Part shown: one piece after another, positions 13,977-20,075 of the stretch | How positions within the stretch are numbered: the stretch's first letter is position 1 | How the letters are laid out: every line of letters begins with the position of its first letter | The notes under the pieces: generated by a model | Seen by the model: the letters and a program-made list of their open reading frames with translations, nothing else | Told to the model about the DNA's origin: nothing | The model's database searches: none | Source of the DNA: Sulfurovum sp. UBA1140 | Lineage (GTDB): Bacteria; Campylobacterota; Campylobacteria; Campylobacterales; Sulfurovaceae | Direction of reading: 5' to 3' | Assembly: GCA_002311915.1 (NCBI GenBank) | Contig: DCAF01000016.1 | Coordinates: forward strand, 1-20,075 | DNA length: 20,075 bases | Translations under genes and position numbers: made by a program

Positions 13977-15437
13977 ATGGGAAAAGTAACAGGATTCAAA
14001 GATTATGAGCGAAAAAATTTCAGACTCGCTCCCGTGGTGGAGCGTATCAAACACTATAATGAGTTTACCACACCTCTAAACCAAGAGGATATAGAAGAGC
14101 AGAGTGCCAGATGTATGGATTGTGGGGTTCCTTTTTGTCACAGTAACTACGGTTGCCCTGTGGGAAATATTATTCCTCAGTTTAATGACCAAGTTTATAG
14201 AGGTCAATGGGAGGGTGCTTTTAGAACGCTAATGAGTACCAACAACTTCCCTGAGTTTACAGGTCGTGTTTGCCCTGCACCTTGTGAGACGGCTTGTGTT
14301 TTGGGTCTTAATGAGACGGCTGTTGGAATTAAAAATATTGAGTTTTCTATTATCGAAAAGGCTTACGCCGAAGGGTGGATGAAACCTCAAATTCCAAAGA
14401 GTAGAACAGGAAAATCAGTAGCTGTAATAGGCAGTGGCCCTGCAGGAATGGCAGTTGCCAATCAGCTTAATAAAGCAGGTCATATGGTAACTGTTTATGA
14501 GAAAGATTCACGAATTGGTGGACTCATTCGTTACGGTATCCCTAACTTTAAACTCGATAAACAGAAGGTTGTTCAGCGACGCGTTGATTTGATGGCAGAA
14601 GAGGGCATTAAGTTTGTAACCGATGCCAATGTGGGTGTGGATATTGCTGTAGCTGATTTACAAAAAGAGAACGATGCCGTTATTATCACCACAGGAGCAG
14701 GAAATCCAAGAGATTTACCAATTGAGAACAGAGATGCCAACAATATTCACTTTGCAATGGAGTTTTTATCTCAAAGTAATAGCCGAGTAGAGGGTGAAAG
14801 ATTTTCAAATGAAGAGGAGATTTTAGCCACCGACAAACATGTCGTGGTGATTGGTGGAGGAGATACAGGAAGTGACTGTGTCGGTAACTCTATTCGTCAA
14901 GGTGCTAGAAGTGTGACCCAAATTGAGTTGATGCCCAAAGCTCCTGATAAGCGAACCGATGATATGCCATGGCCAACCTACCCAAGAGTCTTTAAACTCT
15001 CTACCTCACAAGCTGAAGGGGCAGAATTAGACTTTAATGTCTTGTCAAAATCATTTATTAAAGATGAAAACGACAAGGTAACAGGCATCAACTGTGTGCG
15101 AATAGAGTGGGAAGGACGAGGATTTAACGAGATAGCAGGAACAGAGTTTATACTTAAAGCCGATTTGATTCTTTTGGCAATGGGATTCCTTGGACCCCTG
15201 CAAGATGATGTAATTAAAGAGTTAACACTCGATACTGATGAGCGAAGTAACATTAAAACCATTGGTTTTGCCACCTCTGTAGAGGGTGTTTTTAGTGCAG
15301 GAGATAGCCGACGAGGGCAATCTTTGGTCGTTTGGGCAATTCACGAAGGTCGTGAGTGTGCTGTTGAAGTAGATGAGTTTTTAATGAATAACAAAAGTAT
15401 GCTAAATTGTAAGAGTCGTTCTTATTGTGAGTTGTAG
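13977..15437 (+). CDS. gltD: Glutamate synthase small subunit
   Basis: GltD is the FAD-containing small subunit that oxidises NADPH and passes electrons through iron-sulfur clusters to GltB. The N-terminal cluster region has CMDCGVPFCHSNYGC (Cys46, 49, 54, 60) and CPAPCETAC (Cys99, 103, 107). The FAD-binding motif is VIGSGPAGMA (150-159), with EKDSRIGGLIRYGIP (175-189) after it. The NADPH-binding motif is VVVIGGGDTGSDC (289-301). GVFSAGDSRRGQSLVVWAI near the C-terminus is the second FAD contact. At 486 residues it is normal, with a slightly unusual cysteine-containing tail (LNCKSRSYCEL). An AAGGAG site inside the end of gltB serves its start. The two genes are co-transcribed, and a REP-like hairpin lies after the stop. 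Confidence 0.98.
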   Translation: MGKVTGFKDYERKNFRLAPVVERIKHYNEFTTPLNQEDIEEQSARCMDCGVPFCHSNYGCPVGNIIPQFNDQVYRGQWEGAFRTLMSTNNFPEFTGRVCPAPCETACVLGLNETAVGIKNIEFSIIEKAYAEGWMKPQIPKSRTGKSVAVIGSGPAGMAVANQLNKAGHMVTVYEKDSRIGGLIRYGIPNFKLDKQKVVQRRVDLMAEEGIKFVTDANVGVDIAVADLQKENDAVIITTGAGNPRDLPIENRDANNIHFAMEFLSQSNSRVEGERFSNEEEILATDKHVVVIGGGDTGSDCVGNSIRQGARSVTQIELMPKAPDKRTDDMPWPTYPRVFKLSTSQAEGAELDFNVLSKSFIKDENDKVTGINCVRIEWEGRGFNEIAGTEFILKADLILLAMGFLGPLQDDVIKELTLDTDERSNIKTIGFATSVEGVFSAGDSRRGQSLVVWAIHEGRECAVEVDEFLMNNKSMLNCKSRSYCEL

Positions 15438-15458
15438 AGAATAAAAATTCTGCACAAC

Positions 15459-15518
15459 TAGGAAACAATGGCTTTAGCCTCGTCTATTATTTGACACGAC
15501 TAAAGTCTGAGTTTCCTA
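15459..15518. repeat. REP-like double hairpin after gltD
   Basis: TAGGAAAC (15459-15466) pairs with GTTTCCTA (15511-15518), and CTTTAG pairs with CTAAAG inside. Each half is itself a REP-like unit: GGAAAC, four bases, then the palindrome GGCTTTAGCC (15470-15479), or on the other strand GGAAAC, four bases, then GACTTTAGTC. Two such units face each other like a BIME. A diverged single unit lies at 19753-19776. Such elements are often moved by REP-associated tyrosine transposases (inference). It may also act as a terminator for gltBD. Confidence 0.7.
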
Positions 15519-15525
15519 AAAAATG

Positions 15526-15621
15526 TCAATTATTTATGCTCTCTTTCGTAGCAATTTTTTTAATGATTGCAGGGTTGTTAATAATCATCTTTACTAATCC
15601 AAACATCTTATTTCTTTTCAT
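15526..15621 (-). CDS. Possible 31-residue basic peptide
   Basis: Between the REP element and the DUF945-like gene, the minus strand has a 31-codon frame beginning MKRNKMFGLVKMIINNPAII and ending in lysine-rich residues. Its composition (basic, with an amphipathic helix-like middle) looks protein-like, and TATAAT lies about 15 bases upstream of the ATG. There is no good ribosome site, so it would be translated from an almost leaderless message if at all. It could equally be chance. No family recognised. Confidence 0.2.
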   Translation of the reverse strand: MKRNKMFGLVKMIINNPAIIKKIATKESINN

Positions 15622-15729
15622 GGTTTACTTCTGTTTATTATAGCTAAAAAAAACTATACTCTTTAATCTTGTATTCGGTTTGCTGTGGTACTATTTTAAA
15701 ACGATTAAATTTAAAAAAGGAATATGTTT

Positions 15730-17079
15730 ATGAAGAAAGTAGGATTTGGATTGGTGGGTTTGATGGTTCTTGCAACCCTCTATTATTTTACATTGGGTTC
15801 CACTCAAATTATTGAAGAGATGAAAAAAGAGATTAATAAAGAGATACAAATTTTAAAGGTCTCGGGATTTACCATTGACGATAGAGAGGTTAAAGAGAAG
15901 CGTGAACAGTTTACCATTACCTTAGAAGATACTCCTAAAGTAGCCCAACATTTAGCACAACAAAATATGGGAGTTACACCAGATATAGAGATGTTAAAAG
16001 GTTTAAAAATTGGTATCGAGATAACGTATTTACCCACTGCTTTTGATGCCATTGCCATCAAGATGACTCCTCTAAATCTTCCCACTAATTTTTATACGCT
16101 TGTTGACCCCATTCAAAAATCATCACTACAACAGCTAGAGAAGATGATTGAACAGAAGGTATTTGTCGCACATGTTAAGATTAATAGATCGCTCTCGGAC
16201 TTTACAGGTCATTTTAATGATATAGATCAGAAGATTTTGGGTGAAGGGAATCTTTCTGTATTGAGTAGTCAAGGATTTACGTTTAAGGGAACCATTGAGG
16301 ATGAGCAGATAAAGAGTGTGACACAAGTGTTAAAAAGGCTCTCTTACCGTATAGAAAACGAACTACAGATAGAGCTTTTAAATCTTAAAAGTACCCTAGT
16401 TACATCTATGGAGAGTAATCAAACGCATGTTGATTATAGTATTGAATCACTAGAATTTAGTGCAGAGAATAGAGAAAAATTTTATCTATTTGCAAACAAT
16501 ATAATAGGTACATCTAAAGATACACTTCAACAGAAACTTTTGAATAATCAGAGGCAATTTGAAATTGCTGAACTTAACATAAGCATTGAAAAAGAGCAAC
16601 ATATATTTCAAAAAATTCAGCTTAATACTGCAATGAACAACATTAATATTGAAGCGATAGAGAAGTTTAACCGTCTCTCTTCCCAAAATCTTGGAGCCAG
16701 TGAGCAGATGAAAAAAATGATGCCGATACTTAAAGAGATAACCGATTCAGATAGTTCGATTGATATTTCAAAATTTTCTATAGATACGATTGTTAGTCAG
16801 GGTAAAGTCTATAATGGTTTTAAGCTAAAAGCATTGGGAAGTATTAATAAAGCGTTTGATTGGAATGAGATAGAGAAATCTCCTTTTGCACTGCTTGGTC
16901 TTTTTAATGTCAAAGCCAACCTTGAGGTCTCTAATGAGATTATGGCAACCATCGCTCAAGATCCTAAAGCGATGATGTTTATGCTCATGGTACAACCCAA
17001 AGATAATAATGGTACCAAAATTTTTGATGTAGAGTACCATCAAGGTTCACTTAAAGTTAATGGTAAACCATTTATGTAA
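15730..17079 (+). CDS. DUF945/YdgA-like membrane-anchored periplasmic protein
   Basis: The N-terminus (MKKVGFG, then a hydrophobic run to about residue 22) is an uncleaved signal anchor, so the protein is tethered to the inner membrane with a large periplasmic part. The body is long and has alternating beta-strands and amphipathic helices, with repeated FTIT/FKGTIED and SIDISKFSID-like strands. It ends in FDVEYHQGSLKVNGKPF, resembling the end of the DUF945 (YdgA) family. The function of that family is poorly known. I chose the ATG at 15730 because AAAAAAGG ends at 15720 and gives 9 bases of spacing; the ATG at 15724 would be only 3 bases away. If 15724 is used, two residues (MF) are added. 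The gene ends 6 bases before the convergent ppnP stop. Confidence 0.65.
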   Translation: MKKVGFGLVGLMVLATLYYFTLGSTQIIEEMKKEINKEIQILKVSGFTIDDREVKEKREQFTITLEDTPKVAQHLAQQNMGVTPDIEMLKGLKIGIEITYLPTAFDAIAIKMTPLNLPTNFYTLVDPIQKSSLQQLEKMIEQKVFVAHVKINRSLSDFTGHFNDIDQKILGEGNLSVLSSQGFTFKGTIEDEQIKSVTQVLKRLSYRIENELQIELLNLKSTLVTSMESNQTHVDYSIESLEFSAENREKFYLFANNIIGTSKDTLQQKLLNNQRQFEIAELNISIEKEQHIFQKIQLNTAMNNINIEAIEKFNRLSSQNLGASEQMKKMMPILKEITDSDSSIDISKFSIDTIVSQGKVYNGFKLKALGSINKAFDWNEIEKSPFALLGLFNVKANLEVSNEIMATIAQDPKAMMFMLMVQPKDNNGTKIFDVEYHQGSLKVNGKPFM

Positions 17080-17085
17080 GAGGTG

Positions 17086-17394
17086 TTATAAGTAACTGCA
17101 ACAGTAGTCGGTAACGCTCTTTACATTGATTTGAAAACGACTGTTTGCAGGAACACTAAAGCTCTCTCCACCTTTAATGGTGACCCACTCATCACTATCG
17201 GGGAGTTTTACTTCAACTTCACCAGAAGTTATCTCCATAAGCTCTGCTGACTCGGTACCAAATCCATATTCACCTGCTTGCATGTATCCCAATGTTTTTT
17301 TGCTCCCATCGGCAAAAATTAGTGTGCGACTGGTTACATCTCCATTAAAGTAGCTGTTTCCCTCTAGTGCTACAGTTACATTTTCAAAATTCAT
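17086..17394 (-). CDS. ppnP: Pyrimidine/purine nucleoside phosphorylase
   Basis: PpnP (formerly YaiE, DUF1255) is a small cupin-fold enzyme that splits many nucleosides with phosphate, giving a free base and ribose 1-phosphate. At 102 residues the protein is near the family length (94 in E. coli). Shared blocks are NSYFNGDVTSRTL (13-25), GEYGFGTESAELMEITSGE (41-59), LPDSDEW (64-70) and FSVPANSRFQINV (79-91), ending in TDYCCSYL like the YLCRYL tail of E. coli. An AAAGGA site lies 6-7 bases before the ATG. It is on the same strand as recA and 44 bases downstream of it, with a TATAAT in the gap, so it probably has its own promoter. Confidence is high from the pattern of conserved blocks. Confidence 0.93.
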   Translation of the reverse strand: MNFENVTVALEGNSYFNGDVTSRTLIFADGSKKTLGYMQAGEYGFGTESAELMEITSGEVEVKLPDSDEWVTIKGGESFSVPANSRFQINVKSVTDYCCSYL

Positions 17395-17423
17395 CTTTTT
17401 CCTTTAATCTATAATGAGTAATT

Positions 17424-17429
17424 ATTATA
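17424..17429 (-). promoter_or_regulatory. Putative -10 element of ppnP
   Basis: TATAAT on the minus strand lies in the 44-base gap between the recA stop and the ppnP start, 30 bases before the ATG. It supports ppnP transcription independent of recA. No -35 box is clear. Confidence 0.45.
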
Positions 17430-17438
17430 TCCATATTT

Positions 17439-19544
17439 CTACTCATCACTATCTTTAATCTCTTTATTGTCCATGGTTAACATATTGGTGATACCCAATG
17501 CCTCTTTTATCTTGGCTTCTATCTCATCTCTTAAAGCAGTATCTTCTTTAAATTTAACTTTTACATTCTCTTTTCCTTGCCCCAATTTGCCCTCTCCATA
17601 AGAGTACCATGCACCTGATTTATCAATAATATCAAGCTTTACACCATAATCGACCAGCTCTCCTTCTTTTGAGATACCCTCACCAAACATAATGTCAAAC
17701 TCTGCTTGTCTAAAGGGTGGGGCGACTTTATTTTTAATAACTTTGGCTTTAACACGGTTACCAATTTGTGACTCACCTTGTTTGAGTGTGGCAATTCTTC
17801 TTATATCAATTCTAACCGAAGCATAGAACTTAAGGGCATTCCCTCCTGTCGTAGTTTCTGGGCTGTTGTGTACAATAATACCATTTCTAATACCTCCAAC
17901 CATATAATTTTTATTATCTTCAACCGAAATATCAAACTTTCTCTTTTTCCTCATTTGTCTATTAGATGCTTCCCTGATTTCCCTTATCTCAACATAATCT
18001 TTTTTAATTTTAGGAGAATTTTCGAGTTGAAACTCTACATATCTGCCTCTATATTTTTCAGGTAATTTATACTGCATAGATGGAGGAATATAAGAGGCTA
18101 TAATCTCTGCTAAACTATCTGCTGCTTTAACAGTAAACATAATATTTCCCTCTTTATGAAAAGCAGAAATTCCATCTATATTTGTTCTCTTTTTTAGGTT
18201 ATCTACTATCTTATTAAGTAAAGTATTTTGATTTTTAAATCTTTTTATAGATAGATTTGTTCTACTGTGACCATTACTATTATCATAATGTCCATCATCC
18301 ATAAACCAAAGAGCCAAACTTAAATCAGAGTAGTTATTCTCTAACATATAGAGTGGATTTCTTTCGCCCAACTCTCTTTTAATTTTAGCAAACTCATAAG
18401 TAAATTCACTATCATATCTAAATCCTCTGTCAATTTTAATCTCTTTAAACTCTAAAAATTTCTCTAGTTTATCAAGCTTCCAGTTGAGATAATCACTATT
18501 GTGATTGTCTTGAAGTTTAAGATTGGCTGTATTCTTATCTCTTATACTTAGTCTACTATCTCCAATAAAGATACCTCTTAAAAAATCTCCATAACTAGCA
18601 TTAATCGTCTCTGTATATCTACTGACAAGTTGATCTTCAAAACTAATCTCTTCAGCCTTTTTCCATCCACTATCTGTTAAAATTTTATGATTTTGAGTAC
18701 AAGTAAAACCAAATCTATCTCTGCCGTCTATAGATTGTGTCTGAATATGTATAAACTCACTACTATTTTCTACTTTACCATTATCATGCCAATCAATAAT
18801 AGGTTTTATCTCTATCTCTCCACTCTTCTCATTTACGCTATAGACATCTCCCTTAATTTGATTATCAACAACTTCTCCAATAGGGATACTTCTGCCATCT
18901 ACAAAATTTATAAGTGTATCATAATGGAAACATCCATAACCCATCATTCCAATTTTCATACGCAGTTGATTGATAAAGATAACCGTGGTATTGGTTTTGT
19001 GTAGAATGGCGGTGAGTTTTCGTAGGGCTTTACTCATTAATCTGGCTTGAAGACCGACTTGTATATCACTCATTTCACCCTCTATTTCAGCTTTTGGGGT
19101 TAGTGCTGCTACAGAGTCTACAACGATTAAATCTACAGCACCTGAACGTGCTAAGGTCTCTAATACATCGAGTGCTTGTTCTCCAAAATCGGGCTGAGAT
19201 ACCAGAAGGTTTTCGACATCTACCCCTAAGTTTTTGGCATAGAGTATATCCAGTGCATGTTCAGCATCAATAAAAGCACACACCTTATCATCGGCTTGAG
19301 CTGAAGCAGTAATTTGAAGTGCCAGTGTTGTTTTTCCTGAACTCTCTGGTCCATAAATTTCGATAACTCTTCCCTCTGGAACACCACCAATTCCAAGAGC
19401 CATATCTAAGCCCAATGAGCCTGTGCTAATGGCAGCAAGGGGTTCAATATTTTTATCACCCAACCGTACGATAGTTCCTTTTCCAAATGTTTTATCAATC
19501 TGTTTTAGTGCCATATCAAGTGCTTTTTGTTTGTTTGCATCCAT
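17439..19544 (-). CDS. recA: RecA recombinase with in-frame intein (precursor)
   Basis: This 701-residue precursor contains RecA split in two. The N-extein (1-204) has the Walker A motif GPESSGKT (65-72), the Walker B-like VDLIVVDSVAAL (137-148) and the start of the L2 DNA-binding loop (FINQLRMKIGMMGYG). The C-extein (561-701) begins SPETTTGGNALKFY, the rest of L2, followed by the family core and an acidic tail. The two join to 345 residues, normal for Campylobacterota RecA, with no residue lost. RecA forms filaments on single-stranded DNA, drives strand exchange and triggers repair. Residues 205-560 are an intein (separate entry). Unspliced precursor should be inactive because L2 is interrupted. 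The start is ATG with an AGG-type ribosome site about 10 bases upstream. A palindrome lies in the promoter. Neighbour ppnP is functionally unrelated. Confidence 0.98.
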   Translation of the reverse strand: MDANKQKALDMALKQIDKTFGKGTIVRLGDKNIEPLAAISTGSLGLDMALGIGGVPEGRVIEIYGPESSGKTTLALQITASAQADDKVCAFIDAEHALDILYAKNLGVDVENLLVSQPDFGEQALDVLETLARSGAVDLIVVDSVAALTPKAEIEGEMSDIQVGLQARLMSKALRKLTAILHKTNTTVIFINQLRMKIGMMGYGCFHYDTLINFVDGRSIPIGEVVDNQIKGDVYSVNEKSGEIEIKPIIDWHDNGKVENSSEFIHIQTQSIDGRDRFGFTCTQNHKILTDSGWKKAEEISFEDQLVSRYTETINASYGDFLRGIFIGDSRLSIRDKNTANLKLQDNHNSDYLNWKLDKLEKFLEFKEIKIDRGFRYDSEFTYEFAKIKRELGERNPLYMLENNYSDLSLALWFMDDGHYDNSNGHSRTNLSIKRFKNQNTLLNKIVDNLKKRTNIDGISAFHKEGNIMFTVKAADSLAEIIASYIPPSMQYKLPEKYRGRYVEFQLENSPKIKKDYVEIREIREASNRQMRKKRKFDISVEDNKNYMVGGIRNGIIVHNSPETTTGGNALKFYASVRIDIRRIATLKQGESQIGNRVKAKVIKNKVAPPFRQAEFDIMFGEGISKEGELVDYGVKLDIIDKSGAWYSYGEGKLGQGKENVKVKFKEDTALRDEIEAKIKEALGITNMLTMDNKEIKDSDE
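17865..18932 (-). mobile_element. RecA intein with LAGLIDADG homing endonuclease
   Basis: The element has 356 codons, running from Cys1 (RecA residue 205) to the terminal asparagine (560), with serine as the +1 extein residue. Splicing block A is CFHYDTLINF. Block B has the TxxH histidine in TCTQNHKIL (His82). Block F is FDISVEDNKNYMVG (333-346), and block G is NGIIVHN with the penultimate His355 and Asn356. The middle carries two dodecapeptide motifs, LRGIFIGDS (118-126) and LALWFMDDG (206-214), with acidic Asp125 and Asp213. A homing endonuclease of this type cuts inteinless recA alleles and copies the element into them by repair. The DNA of the intein is visibly richer in A and T than the flanking recA. 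The site (G/S in MMGYG/SPETTT) appears to be the one used by the M. leprae RecA intein rather than the M. tuberculosis one, from memory. Confidence 0.96.
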
Positions 19545-19573
19545 TGTTTTTTACCTAACCTTATTTTTTTTAT

Positions 19574-19593
19574 TCTGTTAGCATTCTAACAGA
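19574..19593 (-). promoter_or_regulatory. recA: Palindrome over the putative recA promoter
   Basis: TCTGTTAG and CTAACAGA form an 8-bp inverted repeat around a 4-base centre, 30-49 bases upstream of the recA ATG. On the minus strand it covers a possible -10 element TAGAAT (19588-19583), with TTGGTT (19612-19607) 18 bases further up as a weak -35. It may be an operator or a leader hairpin. It does not resemble an E. coli SOS box. Confidence 0.5.
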
Positions 19594-19668
19594 TTTTTAG
19601 GAATAGAACCAAGAATATTGCAAATTGTCATATTTTTGTTAAAAATCTACTTGAACTAAAAATTTCAA

Positions 19669-19674
19669 TATAAT
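19669..19674 (+). promoter_or_regulatory. Putative -10 element upstream of the winged-helix gene
   Basis: TATAAT lies within AAATTTCAATATAATA (19660-19675), identical to the motif before tRNA-His. It would transcribe the plus strand toward the partial winged-helix gene, with a leader of about 115 bases that contains the REP-like unit. Confidence 0.4.
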
Positions 19675-19752
19675 AGCATATTCAATAATAAAAAAATTAA
19701 CTTAAAATTATAATTTCTATTATTATTTATTTTTGAAAGAAAATTTCAGTTT

Positions 19753-19776
19753 GGAACTGATGGCTTCAGCCTCGTT
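19753..19776 (+). repeat. Single REP-like unit
   Basis: This 24-base stretch matches the left half of the double hairpin at 15461-15484 at 19 of 24 positions, sharing GGAA, ATGGCTT and AGCCTCGT. GGCTTCAGCC is its inner palindrome. It lies just before the winged-helix gene, and its second arm is missing. Confidence 0.55.
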
Positions 19777-19796
19777 CTCTTCAAATTGTGAAAGAT

Positions 19797-20075
19797 ATGC
19801 TCTTTCAAAAAAAATACTCTCTCTCGCACACGCAAATGGATTTAATGGCATATTTTGTTAATCTTGCCTATTGGACGATAATCGTTGAAGGGTACTGTGT
19901 GATTGCTACCAAAAAAATAATGTCTGATTTGCCTGAAATGGGTCAAAAAACCATCGAAGCTTCACTTAAAAAGCTGAAAGAGGTGGGCTTAATAGAAACC
20001 ACGATTGTAGAGGTTAAAGTTTGGAATGGAAACCCACGAATTTGGGGTTTAAAATTGACCGAAAAAGGTAAAGAG
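19797..20075 (+). CDS. Winged-helix DNA-binding protein, N-terminal part
   Basis: The frame runs off the window end after 93 codons and is therefore partial. It begins MLFQKKYSLSHTQMDLMAYF; the following sequence has the features of a helix-turn-helix with wing: KKIMSDLPEMGQKTIEASLK (41-60), the recognition region LKKLKEVGLIET, then a beta-wing with VWNGNPRIWGLKLTEKGKE (75-93). Proteins with this pattern act as transcription regulators or replication initiator-type factors; the family cannot be fixed without the C-terminus. GAAAGAT just before the ATG is a fair ribosome site; a GTG at 19788 and ATGs at 19836 and 19845 are alternatives. It diverges from recA, and a REP-like unit lies just upstream. 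It is probably accessory rather than core, by its setting. Confidence 0.7.
   Translation, partial: MLFQKKYSLSHTQMDLMAYFVNLAYWTIIVEGYCVIATKKIMSDLPEMGQKTIEASLKKLKEVGLIETTIVEVKVWNGNPRIWGLKLTEKGKE

Noticed and set aside
17778..19004. Plus-strand ORFs across the intein region (17778-18065 and 18687-19004)
   Set aside because: They are antisense to the intein, with compositions of AT-rich shadow frames and no ribosome sites.
17439..19544. Two separate genes or a fusion in recA
   Set aside because: The extra segment has intein blocks A, B, F and G and exact extein joins, which explains the length better than a fusion.

Overview
The window looks like chromosomal DNA of a Campylobacterota (epsilonproteobacterial) species, probably a free-living Sulfurovum/Sulfurimonas-like organism. 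This rests on the RecA extein sequence (KIGMMGYG/SPETTTGG, like Helicobacter), the AT-rich promoters with TATAAT but weak -35 boxes, the Campylobacterota-type SpeE-like protein next to coaE, and general low GC. The genus assignment is inference.

Layout. 1-2086: a decayed reading frame, a secreted phospholipase A2-like protein, a PlsC-type acyltransferase on the minus strand, and a gene-poor stretch with a small tandem repeat and a broken ORF. 2087-4000 (minus): a compact three-gene operon (DUF2249/TusA-like protein, 12-helix histidine-bearing membrane protein, MIP18/DUF59 Fe-S assembly factor) behind a near-perfect class II FNR/CRP-type promoter. 4143-5833 (plus): speE-like, coaE and an exported L,D-transpeptidase. 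5834-6240: the 3' remnant of a TonB-dependent receptor on the minus strand. 6241-8448: comM/yifB ATPase and a lipoprotein. 8571-9128: five tRNA genes (Pro-TGG, His-GTG, Arg-TCG, Arg-TCT, Leu-TAG) behind a consensus promoter. 9214-9348 (minus): a 44-residue zinc-ribbon protein. 9472-15437: gltBD, encoding NADPH-type glutamate synthase. 15459-15518: a REP-like double hairpin. 15730-17079: a DUF945/YdgA-like protein. 17086-19544 (minus): ppnP and recA. 19797-end: the start of a winged-helix protein.

The outstanding feature is in recA. The 701-codon frame is a 345-residue RecA interrupted by a 356-residue intein with a LAGLIDADG homing endonuclease, inserted in the DNA-binding L2 loop. All splicing-junction residues and both endonuclease acidic motifs are present, so RecA activity in this organism should depend on protein splicing.

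Most of the window is ordinary housekeeping (nitrogen assimilation, CoA synthesis, tRNAs, recombination). It is interspersed with decay and mobility marks: the TonB receptor remnant, other broken frames, REP-like units, possible attachment-site repeats after tRNA-Leu, and the intein.
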